A stretch of 64,000 nucleotides of DNA, taken from assembly GCA_024509875.1 (NCBI GenBank), contig JAMPIV010015274.1:93501-157500 (forward strand), read 5' to 3'. Positions within the stretch are counted from its first letter, which is position 1. The number at the start of each line of letters is the position of its first letter. This document shows, in pieces, positions 1 to 11,475 of the stretch. Under the pieces are notes generated by a model that did no database searches, was not told the origin of the DNA, and saw nothing but the letters and a program-made list of their open reading frames with translations. The translations under genes and the position numbers were made by a program. Source of the DNA: Oreohelix idahoensis. Lineage: Eukaryota > Mollusca > Gastropoda > Stylommatophora > Oreohelicidae.

Positions 1-637
1 ACTTTTTGTACATTTATATCTTTACTTTCATCTCTCTTTGTTGACTATTCGTCATTTCTTTACATCTTGTCTGTTGTCTTTTCAATATTGTCTGATATTT
101 TGTTTATGCTTCCGTGTTTCATCTTTGATGTAATTCATATTTCTAGTATACTTTTTTCGTGTTACGCTATTTATACTTTCATTCTTTATATTGTTAAGTT
201 AATTATGTGATTTTAGATAATGTAATTGGTTCTTATAGTTCTATTTGTTTTACATGTATGGAATTGTTGTCTTCATTGTGTAATTATGATTCTATTTGAT
301 TCTTATCACATTCCCATTTCATATTTTGTCTTTTCTCTTACGATAGTTTATTTTCTGTTTAGTTTGTACTATGTATACTTAGTTTGGTTTTGTATTAGAT
401 TATTTTTTGGTATGTTTGAATGAGTATGTTGGATGATTTAGTCGTTATCTTACATTTATTGATGATATTTTTGTAGATGTGCTATGTTCTCTTGTCATAG
501 GTATATTTTTGTAGGTAATTGATAGAACTTCATTAATTTTTTAAAATTTTTGGGAATTAATTTAAGAGATATTTGATATAACTTCATTGACCGTTAAATT
601 TTTGGGAGTTAATTTTCAAAAAAAAATGATGAATCAT
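1..637. other. T-rich non-coding stretch, probable 3' untranslated region of an LTR element
   Basis: No credible coding frame is present; the short open frames are low-complexity and hydrophobic only because the DNA is T-rich. A purine-rich block follows at 638-662 that matches the polypurine tract of the Gypsy elements further right. I therefore infer that this is the internal 3' end of a plus-strand LTR retrotransposon that enters from outside the window. The composition resembles the AT-rich 3' region of the Gypsy element at 51419-52458. Confidence 0.35.
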
Positions 638-662
638 TTTTTTCCCTGGGGGTGTGGCAAAC
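638..662 (+). promoter_or_regulatory. Polypurine-tract-like primer site next to an LTR start
   Basis: A T-run is followed by CCCTGGGGGTGTGGCAAAC and then TG. The minus-strand Gypsy element at 30332 has almost the same sequence directly before its 3' LTR (T-run, CCCGGGGGGTGTGGTAATC, then TG), differing at only a few positions. A polypurine tract primes plus-strand DNA synthesis and marks the junction between the internal region and the 3' LTR. The match is seen in the sequence; the role is inferred. Confidence 0.5.
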
Positions 663-1640
663 TGATGAGTGCAGATGTGATGAAAGGGAAATGATCTTGG
701 GAAATACTTGTTGAGTAGAGTTAATTTTGGGTTAGAGTACTTGCTTACAGATTGGTAATGGATTTGTTTAAAGATATCTCCTCTTAGTTTCGTGGAAACA
801 GTATGTCAGATAGCGGGTGAACTCTGGTCATAATGTACTGTTTCTGTACTGTTTTTGAGTGATGTGTGAATAGCTCTCGCGGCTAGTGTCCGCAAGGATT
901 TTTGAGAGCGGTGTTAAGAGAACAGTAGATTCTCGTGACTGTGTGAACGGGGTGTGTTCCCGTGGGATCATTCTGTGCAGGGTTTTTGACTGAGGTGGTC
1001 AGCCCTGATGTGTTTTTGGATAATGTATGCCTGCGCAGGGCTATAGAGATTTTGTAGGCCATGATTATTATATAACTGCCGTAGATGCAGTATTTGTGCA
1101 CTGATGTGAAGTATAGAGATTTTGTAGGCCATGATTATTATATAACTGCCGTAGATGCAGTATTTGTGCACTGATGTGAAGTATAGAGATTTTGTAGGCC
1201 ATGATTATTATATAACTGCCGTAGATGCAGTATTTGTGCACTGATGTGAAGTATAGAGATTTTGTAGGCCATGATTATTATATAACTGCCGTAGATGCAG
1301 TATTTGTGCACTGATGTGAAGTATAGAGATTTTGTAGGCCATGATTATTATATAACTGCCGTAGATGCAGTATTTGTGCACTGATGTGAGGAGTAGAGAT
1401 TTTGTAGGCCAGGATGTGTATGGGCCGTATGTTAACTGCATTATGAAGATTCATGTTTCGATGTAACTGTATTCGTCTAGGTCTACGTGATGTTATAATT
1501 GTAATAAACCATGCTTAAAATATCATCAGACGTTATAACCATCTATGACTTCTACGTGCGTACCTGCGTTGTGAGTGATTGTTCCAACACGCACGCACTC
1601 AATCAACCTTCCTAACACGGTGCCCCACCCACTCACACAA
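663..1640 (+). mobile_element. Probable 3' LTR of a Gypsy-type element (right end uncertain)
   Basis: The stretch starts with TGATGAG right after the polypurine-like tract. It contains the 70-bp tandem array at 1042-1412 and an AATAAA motif near 1502 that could be the polyadenylation signal. The matching 5' LTR would lie outside the window, so neither the right boundary nor a target duplication can be fixed. The end given is a rough guess. Confidence 0.35.
1042..1412. repeat. Tandem repeat, 70-bp unit, about 5.3 copies
   Basis: Units start at 1042, 1112, 1182, 1252 and 1322 with exact 70-bp spacing and near identity. A partial, diverged copy from 1392 closes the array. Each unit begins TATAGAGATTTTGTAGGCC. 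Open frames across the array on the minus strand are a by-product of the periodicity. If the LTR call is right, the array lies inside the LTR, where tandem repeats often modulate transcription. Confidence 0.9.
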
Positions 1641-1934
1641 CCACCATCGTGATGTATCAGTGGTGGTTTTCAGTCTAGAAGGAGCTAACCCCTACGTATT
1701 CGCGTTTATAGCCTGGGTGGCGTATATGATTCAGAAACTGTTACCTCAACGCTGATGTGTATTTGTAACAAGAGAGTTGATAAGAAAACATATACCGCTA
1801 CATTTCCGGGCCCATATCAATATAATATGGGAGGGAAAGATGGCGTGACATATCTGGAGATCAGCGTTACATATCTGATGGACCAGTCATCAAATCCTAG
1901 AACGAATTCATATAACATCCCACAGTCGGAAACT

Positions 1935-2338
1935 AGCAGTTGAATATTAACGATTTTAACACCCATCTTGCGCAAACCTTAGAAAATCCGAGTTTTTATA
2001 ACTGCATTTGCACTACCAATGCTGACTGACAGCTGTAAGGCCAATTGTTGAGTAGTGATTCGCCTATCATTAAGAATAATGCCCTCAGCGCATTTCAACA
2101 TTTCTGCGTTGGTGGCTGTGGCAGGACGTCCACAGCGCGGCCGATCAAGCAGCTCCGTATCCCCACTTCCTGATTCTTTGATTCTCTGAACCCAGCGACT
2201 GACTGTACTCCTGTCGACTGCAAAACTTCCATACACATCACATAGACGCTTGTGAATGTTCACAACAGTTTCCTTCTCTGCAACGAGAAATTCTATCACA
2301 ATTCGCTGCTTATAACGCAAGTTGCTCACACGCTCCAA
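1935..2338 (-). pseudogene. Mariner-type transposase, N-terminal fragment
   Basis: The minus-strand frame of 119 residues has a paired helix-turn-helix region like that of mariner/SETMAR transposases. The first helix-turn-helix covers about residues 5-50, with VDRSTVSRWVQRIKESGSGD. A linker with DRPRCGRPAT follows, then a second helix-turn-helix with ITTQQLALQLSVSIGSANAV. After a frameshift near 1985 the mariner signature LGFSKVCARWV is readable in another frame before the similarity stops near 1935. The DDD catalytic domain is absent, so this is a dead fragment. No terminal inverted repeats were identified with confidence. Confidence 0.75.
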
Positions 2339-2858
2339 TTCAACGGTTTAGGGCAGCCGTATTATTTGACCGGTTGCGGTGCAATTTGGTGCACACAATT
2401 GACACATTCCATATTTAAAGTGTGCAAAATTTCATGCTTCTATTTTCATTATTAGCTGAGAAAAACGATGTGGTGCATTACTTTCTGAACATCCCTCTTA
2501 TATATAGTACTTTTTAGTCCGTTCCAACAATGTGTCATATTTCACCAAACTCAACGCCGACAGGCAGACGCAGAATACGTCATTCTCCCATACTCGAGAC
2601 AACAGACAGAAGGCATGTGCTCCACATGAGGTGAGGTATAGAGAACGCAGTATATATCAAACACAGGAGCATTTAAGATAAACCTCATCAAAGAACCCAT
2701 TACTACCAGAGCGCAAATCATCATGTGGATAACTGATATTCCGTGCTAGTTTGCGTTCATCACCCTACGCGGTAAGAAAATCTAAGTGAAGGATACCGAA
2801 GGGTGGTATGATTTTAATTATTACAAGTTCGTTTAACATACAGTGCGGTTTTTTATCT

Positions 2859-2859
<1 letters not shown>
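2339..2859. other. Non-coding stretch, nothing recognised
   Basis: I see no coding frame, RNA gene or repeat structure. Part of it may be the 5' flank of the mariner relic, because the stretch near 2450-2500 (ATGTGGTGCATTACTTTCTG) has a mariner-like flavour. I could not pair it with a second terminus. Confidence 0.4.

Positions 2860-2892
<33 letters not shown>
2860..2892. repeat. Poly(G) tract of about 33 bp
   Basis: There is an uninterrupted run of G, followed by a short A/G-rich stretch. Such runs are hard to sequence, so the exact length should not be trusted. The run could form a G-quadruplex. Confidence 0.95.
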
Positions 2893-2893
<1 letters not shown>

Positions 2894-3027
2894 GGGAGAT
2901 AACAGGCTTCGATCCTTCCTTTACGCCAGATAATTGGGTTTAGATAACAAAATATGCCCCTTGAAAAATAGTGTAAAGAATTAAGCTAGACACAATAATT
3001 AAACCCACAAAAAACGTAAGTGGTGAC

Positions 3028-3095
3028 CAGTGGCGTAACTAGGGTTGATGCCATCCAGGACTAATTAAAAGAAAAAAGGCGCCCCTTGAAAACAT
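3028..3095 (+). mobile_element. hAT-like transposon terminus, relic
   Basis: The sequence CAGTGGCGTAACTAGGGTTG resembles the CAGTGGCG-type terminal repeats of many hAT-like transposons in invertebrates. No partner terminus or transposase was found nearby. The call rests on the terminal motif alone. Confidence 0.3.
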
Positions 3096-3916
3096 TTCTT
3101 TAAAATTTGGCAAAATACACTTTTATTGTTAAAAGAGTGAAATTATTCTGTTGTTAATAAATTTTATTACTATAACAACGTACTTATTTCTCATTGTGCC
3201 AATGCCTTTTCATTTTAAAATTTGCAAAAACTACAAGTGCGTATATAATAAAGTTGTTAATGGTATTTAGAAAAAAATTCTGCAAACTACAGAAGAATAG
3301 ACTGTTTATTTTGCTAGATATTTGCAAATGAATTGGAAATTCACACTAAAAATGAATTTGTCTAACTTTAGCTAATACAAACTGATCAATAACGTCATCA
3401 AAATGTGTTATTTCAGTTTACTTACGTTCAATGCTGATCATAGCTAAAGCAGAAAGTCTCTCTTGCCCCATTGAAGCTCTCAAATACGATAAGACTGTCA
3501 TGAACGAGATTTTTTTCTCTCGCTCTCTCGATTTATTTTTCTCTTTTTCTCAATTTCTTCATTTTATTTCTTTAAATGTGTAGACATTGTATTCCTATTC
3601 TTACCTTAACGGTCCCTTCTGTCACATAGCGACTTCGCACTAACCTGTCTCGACCACCAACACTCATAATTGCTCAGTGTATTAACGTTCACTCATCCGC
3701 TCAGACCTCTTCTCCGTATGAATAGAACAGGTTGTTCATTAAATCTTCCCTGCACACACATTCCAGTGCCGTCACCTAAAAATTGGATGATAGTATCATG
3801 TCACGCACCTGTGCAAATCGTCGAACAGGTCGTCGGGGGACCTGCAGTCCTTATTGGAAGTAAATGATACGGTGATTATTGTTGCAGGTAGTATAGATGT
3901 AAAGTCGGCTGTGTGG
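3096..3916. other. Non-coding AT-rich stretch
   Basis: No supported gene. The 65-codon frame at 3670-3867 has no recognisable features. The stretch may be the interior of the hAT-like relic, or simply the flank of the LTR element that starts at 3917. Confidence 0.4.
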
Positions 3917-5732
3917 TGTAGCAGCGTGGGTGTTTCTTTTATTATCTATTTTAACTAGGTGACTGAGGCAGGCCTAGTTATCTATCATTCACTTTCTTTT
4001 TTATCTTTCCTCCAAGTGAGACTATTTCTCCTACTGGCCCCCTTGTTCCGCCAGAGATGGTGATTCCTGGATGATATAAGGTTCGTCTTTTGTTCAACCC
4101 AGACCACGTTCTTCCCTCCTTGGTGGTGAGCAGCGACTGATGCGTATAGGGTGTTCAATTATTTCTATCTCTCCTATTACTCACTTCTAATAACTCTCCA
4201 TTCCTTAATCTCTTCACACATCAAAGCAACCGGAGTGATGTGATTCAATTTCGAAAACAACTTTTATTTACATAAGATAATCCAAGATCAACCAACAAAA
4301 TTCATCAGATACAGTTCTCAATTACAATGTCCTCAAGTCTTCCACTTGATTCAATCAAATATCTCAAAGCATAATATATATATTGTTTTCTCCTGTAGCC
4401 TCTTGCATATTTCGTTGTATACCTAGCCTACTAAAGTTCCTTCTCATGTTACACGATCTACAACAGTTCTAAATCCTTGGAGTCATGTTCTCACCCAATC
4501 TCAACCTAGTTAGGTTTAACTCCTTTAAATGCAGCATATAAGATTTCAATAGCTACACCTGAAATAATCAAACAATGTCCAACGCCAAAATGGCCTCCAC
4601 CATACTTACTCTAATATGAGAGAGCGCATAAGATGTTTCATGAATATCAGATTCACTTGTGGTGGCGTCTTCATACTTACTCTTATATGAGAGAGCGCAT
4701 GATATGTTTCATGAATGTCAGTGCTGTAAACCCTTTGTTCAATACCATCTCGTCTAATGGCAATGCCTCATCTTCTTGGTATGACAGCCCATCCTGGCTA
4801 TCTGAATATCAAAGTTATCCACTTTGTTTATCTTTAATTATGCCTTTGCTTCAATATTCTCTTCTGTAGCTCGCTCCCTTAAATAGATGCGTCATTAGCC
4901 TGTGACAAAGTTGCTGAAAGTCAAAAAAATAGCTCAAAATTCCTTTTACCGTTTTAAATCGAAGTCCAACACCTATCACAATCCCTACTGTTCACCCTTA
5001 TTCTATTCCTAATATGTTCATCTCAATATTTAACCACAGATAATCTATTCTCCTGAATTCCTATCGCTAAGAAATTCTAAATCTAGCTATCAGTTTCTGG
5101 ATACGAACACTTGTTGACCACAAGTTCGTTTCTTGAGAGCCCTGGGCGGCACTTCTTGCTTCCGCAAAGTTTCTGATGGGACTGATCTCAGTTTTCGTCT
5201 GATCTCTTTTCGTCCTTCAATTTCCTATCTGATGATCCACAGTTGTTTTTGAGTGAATGCGATTGGTCCGTTATTCAGTTCACTCACCTATCGCCAGCTA
5301 CACGCTTAATTCTATGCTGTCCAACTCCGTGAACTGTGCTACATAACTGTTTATTTCTAGTCACTATTTTCACGTGCGTTTTACTCGGCACTCCGTTCTC
5401 TTAACTGTAAAGGGCGCTAATAATCATAGTTATTCCCCTTAGTACTTTTTAGCTTAGTTTCCTTAATCCTTCTATATCTTTACTAAAACTGGTCTGATAT
5501 GCAAATTTGGTAAACTCTAATGATATATACTTAGATTACTTTAAAGTCTAAAAAGGTTCCCTCCCTTACAAAAAACACTACATTTTCATTCTTTTATCTC
5601 CCATGTTAAGAACAAATAACTTATCACTTAAATTATTCAGATTTTCTAACCCATTTTTATATACTCTTTCATCTTGTTAACCCCAAATAACTGTTCGACT
5701 GACTTTAACTGCAGCGCATTTTACGCTGTACA
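3917..5732 (-). repeat. Downstream (3') long terminal repeat of the DEK-C element
   Basis: It is collinear with 12890-14723 at very high identity over about 1.8 kb, with small indels. One is a missing 14-bp block after the ACACGAT of the other copy near 4455; another is a rearranged patch near 5180. The short frame at 4633-4869 is duplicated identically in the other copy and is LTR sequence, not a gene. Confidence 0.75.
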
Positions 5733-8700
5733 ACCAAACGGTGACATACGTACCGGGGCCGTTCAAATGTATCCCGCAGGGAGACATTTGTATTCTATAA
5801 AAAAAAAATCTATTATCAATGTATCCCACTAACATCTCTAATATTATTACCATAGACGACTCGAAATTACCAACAAATTAAATCGTAATAGTGAGACTAT
5901 ATTATAAACCTAATATCAATGCCACAACTAGAGCATCTCATATAATTTCTACTTCAACATAAAATATTATTTTCATGAATATATAAAAGGCATAAATAAA
6001 CATTGTATTTACTTAATTCATTACCATCATCTCTCAAACAAGTAGTACCCAATAATGCAACCAAGTTTTCCTTTGTATCTCTACATAACCAGTGCTGTAA
6101 AAGATATATATATAGGGACGTTCATCCTCAGTGTAACATTTGCTTACGTCCATGAGTAAGACTCCATATGACTAAGTCTGGATCATTGCTCATCTCCTTT
6201 CTCTTTTTTTTTCTACTAGTCCTGAACACCTCTATGCCTGAGATAGGTACATTATACCAATTAACATGCACTTAAGGTACTATACTTTTTTTTTTTTTTA
6301 ATGTCAGTGTTGATCATGTAGTATGCCACATCTTGTACCTTGGGAAGAAGTCTATTAAGTTTCCCAAGACTATGTGTAGTTATTGTAGTTTGTCACACTC
6401 TTAAGATTATATATGTCTACTCTAGTATCTCATTAACATCGTATTGGAAAAACAAGTAAACATTGTACTTAATACTTCTCAAACATTATAATTATACATT
6501 CTATTTATATACATATATATATATGGGCGACATGGTACTGCCTCTGGAAACAGAGGTTTGTCAGTCCTTAATATGTCTATAGTATCTGCCGTCAATGTCA
6601 ATATTCATTGCAACGGTCAGATAGGCAGAGTAGTAGAAATATAATATATAGCGTCACCAAGCATGCATTAACTAAACATCCCGAAAGTGACAGCAAGCAA
6701 TATGTGTTACTACGTCAGGATGTGATGTGCTCGGCTGATGCTAGCCTTTGATGCATCAGTCGAATTACCAGTCATGTATGCAACTAATCACGCGAAATCT
6801 TACCATCTGTCTTGGGGCGATAGTAAAAGACCTAAGTCACTATTGTCAGAGCAGGATGTGCTCGGCTGATGCTAGCCTTTGATGCATCTGTCGAAACCGT
6901 AAGCTCAGTCTGTTACTATATACATGTACCCCTGTATGTCGGATTTACCCAAAATTTTCCAGACCAAAATGCCTCAACTCAATGCGGACATGGCCATGTA
7001 AGGGTCATCTGTGTTGTATCTTACCCGACTAGTAATTAATATCAATTGTGGAAACATCTCATCTCGAAGTCACCTGTATAAACACTGTCATATGGAATAA
7101 GGTCCTTTATCTACCTTCTAATATGCGCAACTCTGAGGGAGTAGGTTATTTTCTCTTTTTTTTTTCTTCTTCTTCTTCCACTGCTGCAACACCCTGGCTT
7201 GGACTGTGACATTTCTTTCTTTTTTTTTTTCTTGTTGCCCTCTATGCCTGGTGGTGGAGAAAGTATACCTCTGAAAAACATGGACATTGCAAATTAACAT
7301 GAAAACTTTTAACCTAAGTCTTGGTAAGTCTCATCTTGTGAAGAAGCGTATTATTGTCTCTTTTAGAAATCTGTATCTTTCTTGAAATATTGTTCAATTG
7401 TTTTATGAAATAATTCATTGTTTAATCTAACTTCTCAGTTACGTTGGTCTCTTGTATAAACTATTTCACTATCACTCTGAATATCGCGAGAGTACAGTAG
7501 CTATCACTCATGTGCATGTGATCAAAGTCTTATCACTACATTTAAAGTTTCCTGTTTATGTGATTACTGTAGTTGATTACTATCTATACTGTTGCTCACC
7601 ATTAAGTTTCTTCTAACTTTTTTCACAAAGTTAGTGTATAATATAAATGTGTAAGTGTACTGAGATGTCAACAACTACTTGAGTTTACCACTGAGACCTA
7701 ATGAACTAACTAACCGTTGGATACCGTTGATTGGGGTACCTTGATTAAGCACTATAGCTGGGGAAGTGCTGTGAATTAGTACTATATGCTGGGGAAGTAC
7801 TTTACGGCGATTACACTGTTTGTATGAGTTTGGAGATCTCTTTTGCAAGCTACATCAGTGTAACGTTCTCTACTGTAGAGACGACTGTCGTACTGATGAA
7901 GTTGGTATCAGTTGTGATGTTATTTATAGTCGCTCTGCAGGAGGATGAGGACGAACGAATTTCTGTTGTTGTTGTCAGTATGACAATAGCTTGTTTACTT
8001 GATGTTTAAATTCTGAGTCTGGTGTTGGTAAAGTCGTCCATTCTTTCAATGTTATTTTCTTTGCTTTATGTTGATAAGTTCTGATTGTATAAGTAGTACC
8101 ATCTCGTCAGCAATATTGTTGCTAAAGTTTATAAGCTGTGCTGTAGGTCTTCGATGATGATAATAAGTTTTGTTGTTTCTCTGTGGTTGTAAGGATATCT
8201 CATCTTCATCATCCCAACTGTAGTATATAAGCTGGGGTTAGCTTGGCTAGTGGTTGTGGTTGTTGACTCATTCTTCCTTCTGTACGGCTCCGGTTCTGCT
8301 GCATAGTTCCATCTTGTTGCTTGTATGTCACTTGTCATCACCTGTTCGCTTCACATGATCACTGGGGATGCGACAGGTGTCACAGGGAATATGTTATGGC
8401 TGACGTAGGGATAGGGAATGATGGTTGTGACCATGTGATAACATTGCAAACACTGATGCGTTGTCTCTGTGTAGTGTGGCCAGACTTCTTATGTGATTCT
8501 TGCTTCTTTGTTTCTTCTGTAAGGTTTCGACTCCGCTGTAGTATGTCATTTCCCGTTGACTGCAAAAGTCTCCCATCTTCAATGTCCCGACTTGATCGTC
8601 TAGGTTGATGTCAACTTGTGGCTGGTAGTTATGGTTGGCTTCTGTTTCCTTCTGTAAAGTTCCAATTCGGCTGATACTTCTGAAGGTGTGAGTGATCGTC

Positions 8701-9346
8701 TTCTGTCATCACATGTTCGCTTCACATGATCACTGGGGTTGCAACAGGTGTTGCAGGGAGTATGTTGGGATTAACGAAGGAATAGGGAATGATGGTTGTG
8801 ACCATGTGACTAACATTGCGAACATTGATGTGTTGTCTTTGTAGTGCAGGTAGACTCATGTGCTTCTTGCTTCTTTGTTTCATCTGTAAGGCTTGGACTC
8901 CGTTTTACTGTTTCTTCTTGTTGATTGTAAAGGTCTATTATCTTCCATGTCCCGACTTGATCGTATAAGGTAGGATTAACTTGTAGTTGATAGTTGTAGT
9001 TGATACTTTATTTCATCCCATAATTGCTGTCTTCTTGTGGTGCTTCATTAAAAATCTAAGTCTCTAGTACTTCTGCCGTCGTCACCACGACTTACTATTT
9101 CCGTCGTCACCACGACTTTTCACAACAATTTTCTTGCCGTGCTACCGCGGCCTCAAATGTACGTCTTACATCTCCTTTACTCGACTCCCCTACTGCAGTG
9201 CCCTATTGGTCAGGTGTACTCAGTGCTCTCTTGTATGCGGTATAGACCAATTATACTTAGGCTTCTCAAGACTAAGTTGCCGCCGCCATTTTGTTTATGT
9301 ATGTATGCTATGCATTTCCTCTTATAGCCTTCTGCTACTATCTCCC
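5733..9346. other. Interior non-coding part of the DEK-C element
   Basis: There is no long coding frame on either strand. A direct repeat of about 45 bp (GATGTGCTCGGCTGATGCTA...) occurs near 6726-6767 and 6853-6893. A short (TA)n tract lies near 6510, and T-rich or TTC-rich tracts near 6280, 7158 and 7218. If a pol gene was ever here, it is no longer recognisable. Confidence 0.5.
8337..9000. repeat. Imperfect direct duplication, two copies of about 300 bp
   Basis: The sequence from about 8337 to 8640 recurs in diverged form from about 8700 to 9000, an offset near 370 bp. Shared blocks include GTTCGCTTCACATGATCACT, AATAGGGAATGATGGTTGTG and TGTCCCGACTTGATCGT. The order of blocks is kept. Substitutions outnumber indels, so the duplication is old. 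Confidence 0.7.
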
Positions 9347-9857
9347 TTACTTATTCACCATCTCTATTAACTTCATCATCATGGCCTCTCTACTTTTAAG
9401 CGCCTCCAACGCTATCAGTTTATCCATGTCTTGAGTCCCTTCTACTATTCTGACTTCATTAACACTTTGTTTCTTCTCTACTTCTCTATCTCGTATATCT
9501 CCCGAGTTTCTCTCAACCTCTCCACTTCTTACTTCATCAACCGTTTGCCTCGGTTTTTCTCTATCTACCATTTCTTCTCTTCTCGCACTCCCTGAGTTCC
9601 TCTCAGGTTCTATGTCGCTACCGCGACCTCTAATTATACTCCTATTTCTCTCCTCCTCTCTACTACTAGATCGGTATCTCCCTCGATCCTTAGTAGTTTC
9701 TCTGTTTCTACTACTGTTCCTATAAGCTTCTCGGCTCTTGGATCGGTAACCGCGTCGATCCGTATCTCTCCTATCATCACTCCTATGTCTCAGCCTATCT
9801 CGGCTCTTAGATCGGAAATCCCCTCGATCTGTATCTCTTAATATGCTATGTCTCTAC
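9347..9857 (-). pseudogene. Arg/Ser/Asp-rich frame with a leucine/methionine-rich C-terminus
   Basis: The minus-strand frame is open for about 165 codons from 9857; the first Met gives a 74-residue tail at 9571. The upstream part is a run of RS, RD and SR dipeptides, including DRGRYRSSSREEERNRS, like disordered RNA-binding tails. The C-terminus carries DKLIALEALKSREAMMMKL followed by IEMVNK. Almost the same motif ends a frame just upstream at about 9996-10070 (IIALEALKAREAIMMKF), and shorter versions occur near 9880-9990. I infer tandem copies of the C-terminal end of the element's protein. No known domain was recognised. Function may be RNA packaging or multimerisation, but this is speculative. 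Confidence 0.45.
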
Positions 9858-9879
9858 TCTCATAGCTTCCTCCTATGTT

Positions 9880-10090
9880 AACTTATTCATCAACTTCAGC
9901 ATCTCCAATGCTAACTGTTGTTTGTCAACTCCTTGTCTCCCTTATTTCTCCCTTATTTGCTCATAAGTTCCATCAACTTCAACACCATTGTCTCTTTACT
10001 TATTCGCCATGTCTAAAAACTTCATCATTATGGCCTCCCTCGCCTTAAGCGCCTCTAACGCTATGATCTTAGCAATATCTATATCTGCCT
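9880..10090 (-). repeat. Diverged copies of a leucine/methionine-rich C-terminal motif
   Basis: Three minus-strand segments encode related ends: ALEMLKLMNK near 9890-9930, MVLKLMELMSK with a stop at 9953, and IIALEALKAREAIMMKF with a stop at 9996. Together with the copy ending at 9347 they look like repeated exon-like or domain duplications of one amphipathic helix. The frame holding the DEK-C domains runs out at 10069, one frame off the copy ending at 9996. A single indel there would give the protein its proper end. Confidence 0.45.
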
Positions 10091-11160
10091 CTTCCTCTAT
10101 TTCTCCTCTGAATTCCATCATGTTTGTGCTGCTCTCTCCATCTCTTCTCGTTTCTGTCATCTAACATTTTCGTTATAACCATATCTAATTCATTTCTTAT
10201 CTCTAGAAACTGTGTCCGATACTTTTGTTCTAGCAATGTCCATACTGTTCTTCTTGACCCGTCAAATCCAGGCTGTGCTATAATGACTTCTATTTCCTTC
10301 TTCAACTGCTCTATGTTTGGTCCAACCACTTTGACCATTTTCTTAGTCATGTCATTCTTGTGCTGAAGTTCTTCTACAAGTCGTCTTTGTTTCTTCTTAA
10401 CTGTGTCTTCACCCTCCTCTTGGATTACATCTCTCACAAGCTGTCTTACTTCATTTATTCTTTGTGATAAGTCCATATCAAACTCGAATTCTAACACTCT
10501 GTGCACCGACTTTATTGACAAGATGTTGGGGTCGCTTCCTCTTATGTTGCGTCTTATTGTTTCTTTTAACTCATTTACACTTGGTTGGGACTTCTTACTA
10601 GTTTTCTTCATCTGACTTGTACATCCAGGGTAACTTTTCTTATTTATCGGCCCATAATATCTATGGCCTTCTTCGTCCGTTGCATACCCAAACTCGACCG
10701 ACAAATATCCTTCTGCATTTTCGTCGGAGTCTATTTCATCTTCATCTGACGATGCACCGTCTGAGTAACTTGATGATGAATCTGAGAAGTGGTTGCTATC
10801 CCTGATCTTGACATGCCAGTACTCAAGTTCCTCCAATACTCTCTCCACAAGTCTGTGAAGTTCATCTTGTCTTCCCGATAAGTCTGTATGAAACTCTCTC
10901 TCCAGACATGACCGTATATAATCTACTACTACTGTGTGAGAACTAACTCCCTCCAGTAGGTCTTTTATTGCTGTCTTTAACTCCTGTTCACTTGGATTAG
11001 GTACCTTGATAATTTTCTTCTCCTTTGGACCACTGTTAACATTCTGCACTGTACTTGTACGCCTGCATGATGTGTCAGCGTTAAGGTCAGCATCTGTTTG
11101 TGTTGCTGAGACTGCAGCTCTGTTCTCTGTTTGTATTGTTGAATCTGCAACTTTATTCTC
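10069..11160 (-). pseudogene. Three DEK-C-like domains, C-terminal part of the element's main protein
   Basis: The longest intact frame starts at Met 11049 (326 residues) and is open upstream to about 11160, so the Met is probably not the true start. Three repeats match the DEK C-terminal domain pattern (P-x3-L-x2-I-x2-L ... R-x2-L-E ... D-L-x2-R ... V): residues 18-75, 155-212 and 243-298. Examples are PSEQELKTAIKDLLEG in the first and QPSVNELKETIRRNIRG in the second. Domain 1 is followed by a Ser/Asp/Glu-rich acidic linker (about 88-125). Each domain is preceded by a Lys-rich stretch. DEK-C domains bind DNA or chromatin and occur in DEK and SWIB-type chromatin proteins. Finding three inside an LTR-flanked element is unusual. 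The tail is rich in Arg and Gly. Confidence 0.6.
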
Positions 11161-11475
11161 TGTGTTGCTGAGTTCATCTGTGCTGATGCTGTATTCTCTG
11201 TTTGTGTTGCTGAGTTCATCTGTGCTGATGCTGTATTCTCTGTCTGTGTTGCCGAAATTGTAGCTGTATTCTCCGTCTGTGTTACCGAAACTGTCGCTGT
11301 ATTCTCTGTTTGTGTTGCCGAAATTGTAGCTGTATTCTCCGTTTGTGTTGCTGAGTTCATCTGTGCTGATGCTGTATTCTCTGTCTGTGTTGCCGAAATT
11401 GTAGCTGTATTCTCCGTCTGTGTTGCCGAAACTGTCGCTGTATTCTCTGTCTGTGTTGCCGACTCTATCTGTGCT
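11090..11475. repeat. Coding minisatellite, 33- and 42-bp units
   Basis: The DNA repeat under the TQT array has units based on GTATTCTCTGTCTGTGTTGC on the plus strand, in 33-bp and 42-bp versions. All unit lengths are multiples of three, so copy-number change keeps the frame. The exception is the 4-nt loss near 11162. Confidence 0.85.

Noticed and set aside
226..423. A 65-residue hydrophobic frame near the left edge, as a small membrane protein
   Set aside because: The DNA is strongly T-rich, which yields Phe/Leu/Ile-rich frames by chance; there is no other support.
1042..1412. The 70-bp array or the 27.5-kb minisatellite as a CRISPR array
   Set aside because: The units are contiguous with no unique spacers, and the DNA is clearly eukaryotic.
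4633..4869. Identical 78-residue frames at 4633-4869 and 13624-13860 as a conserved gene
   Set aside because: They lie at the same place in the two LTRs of one element; duplication explains the identity.
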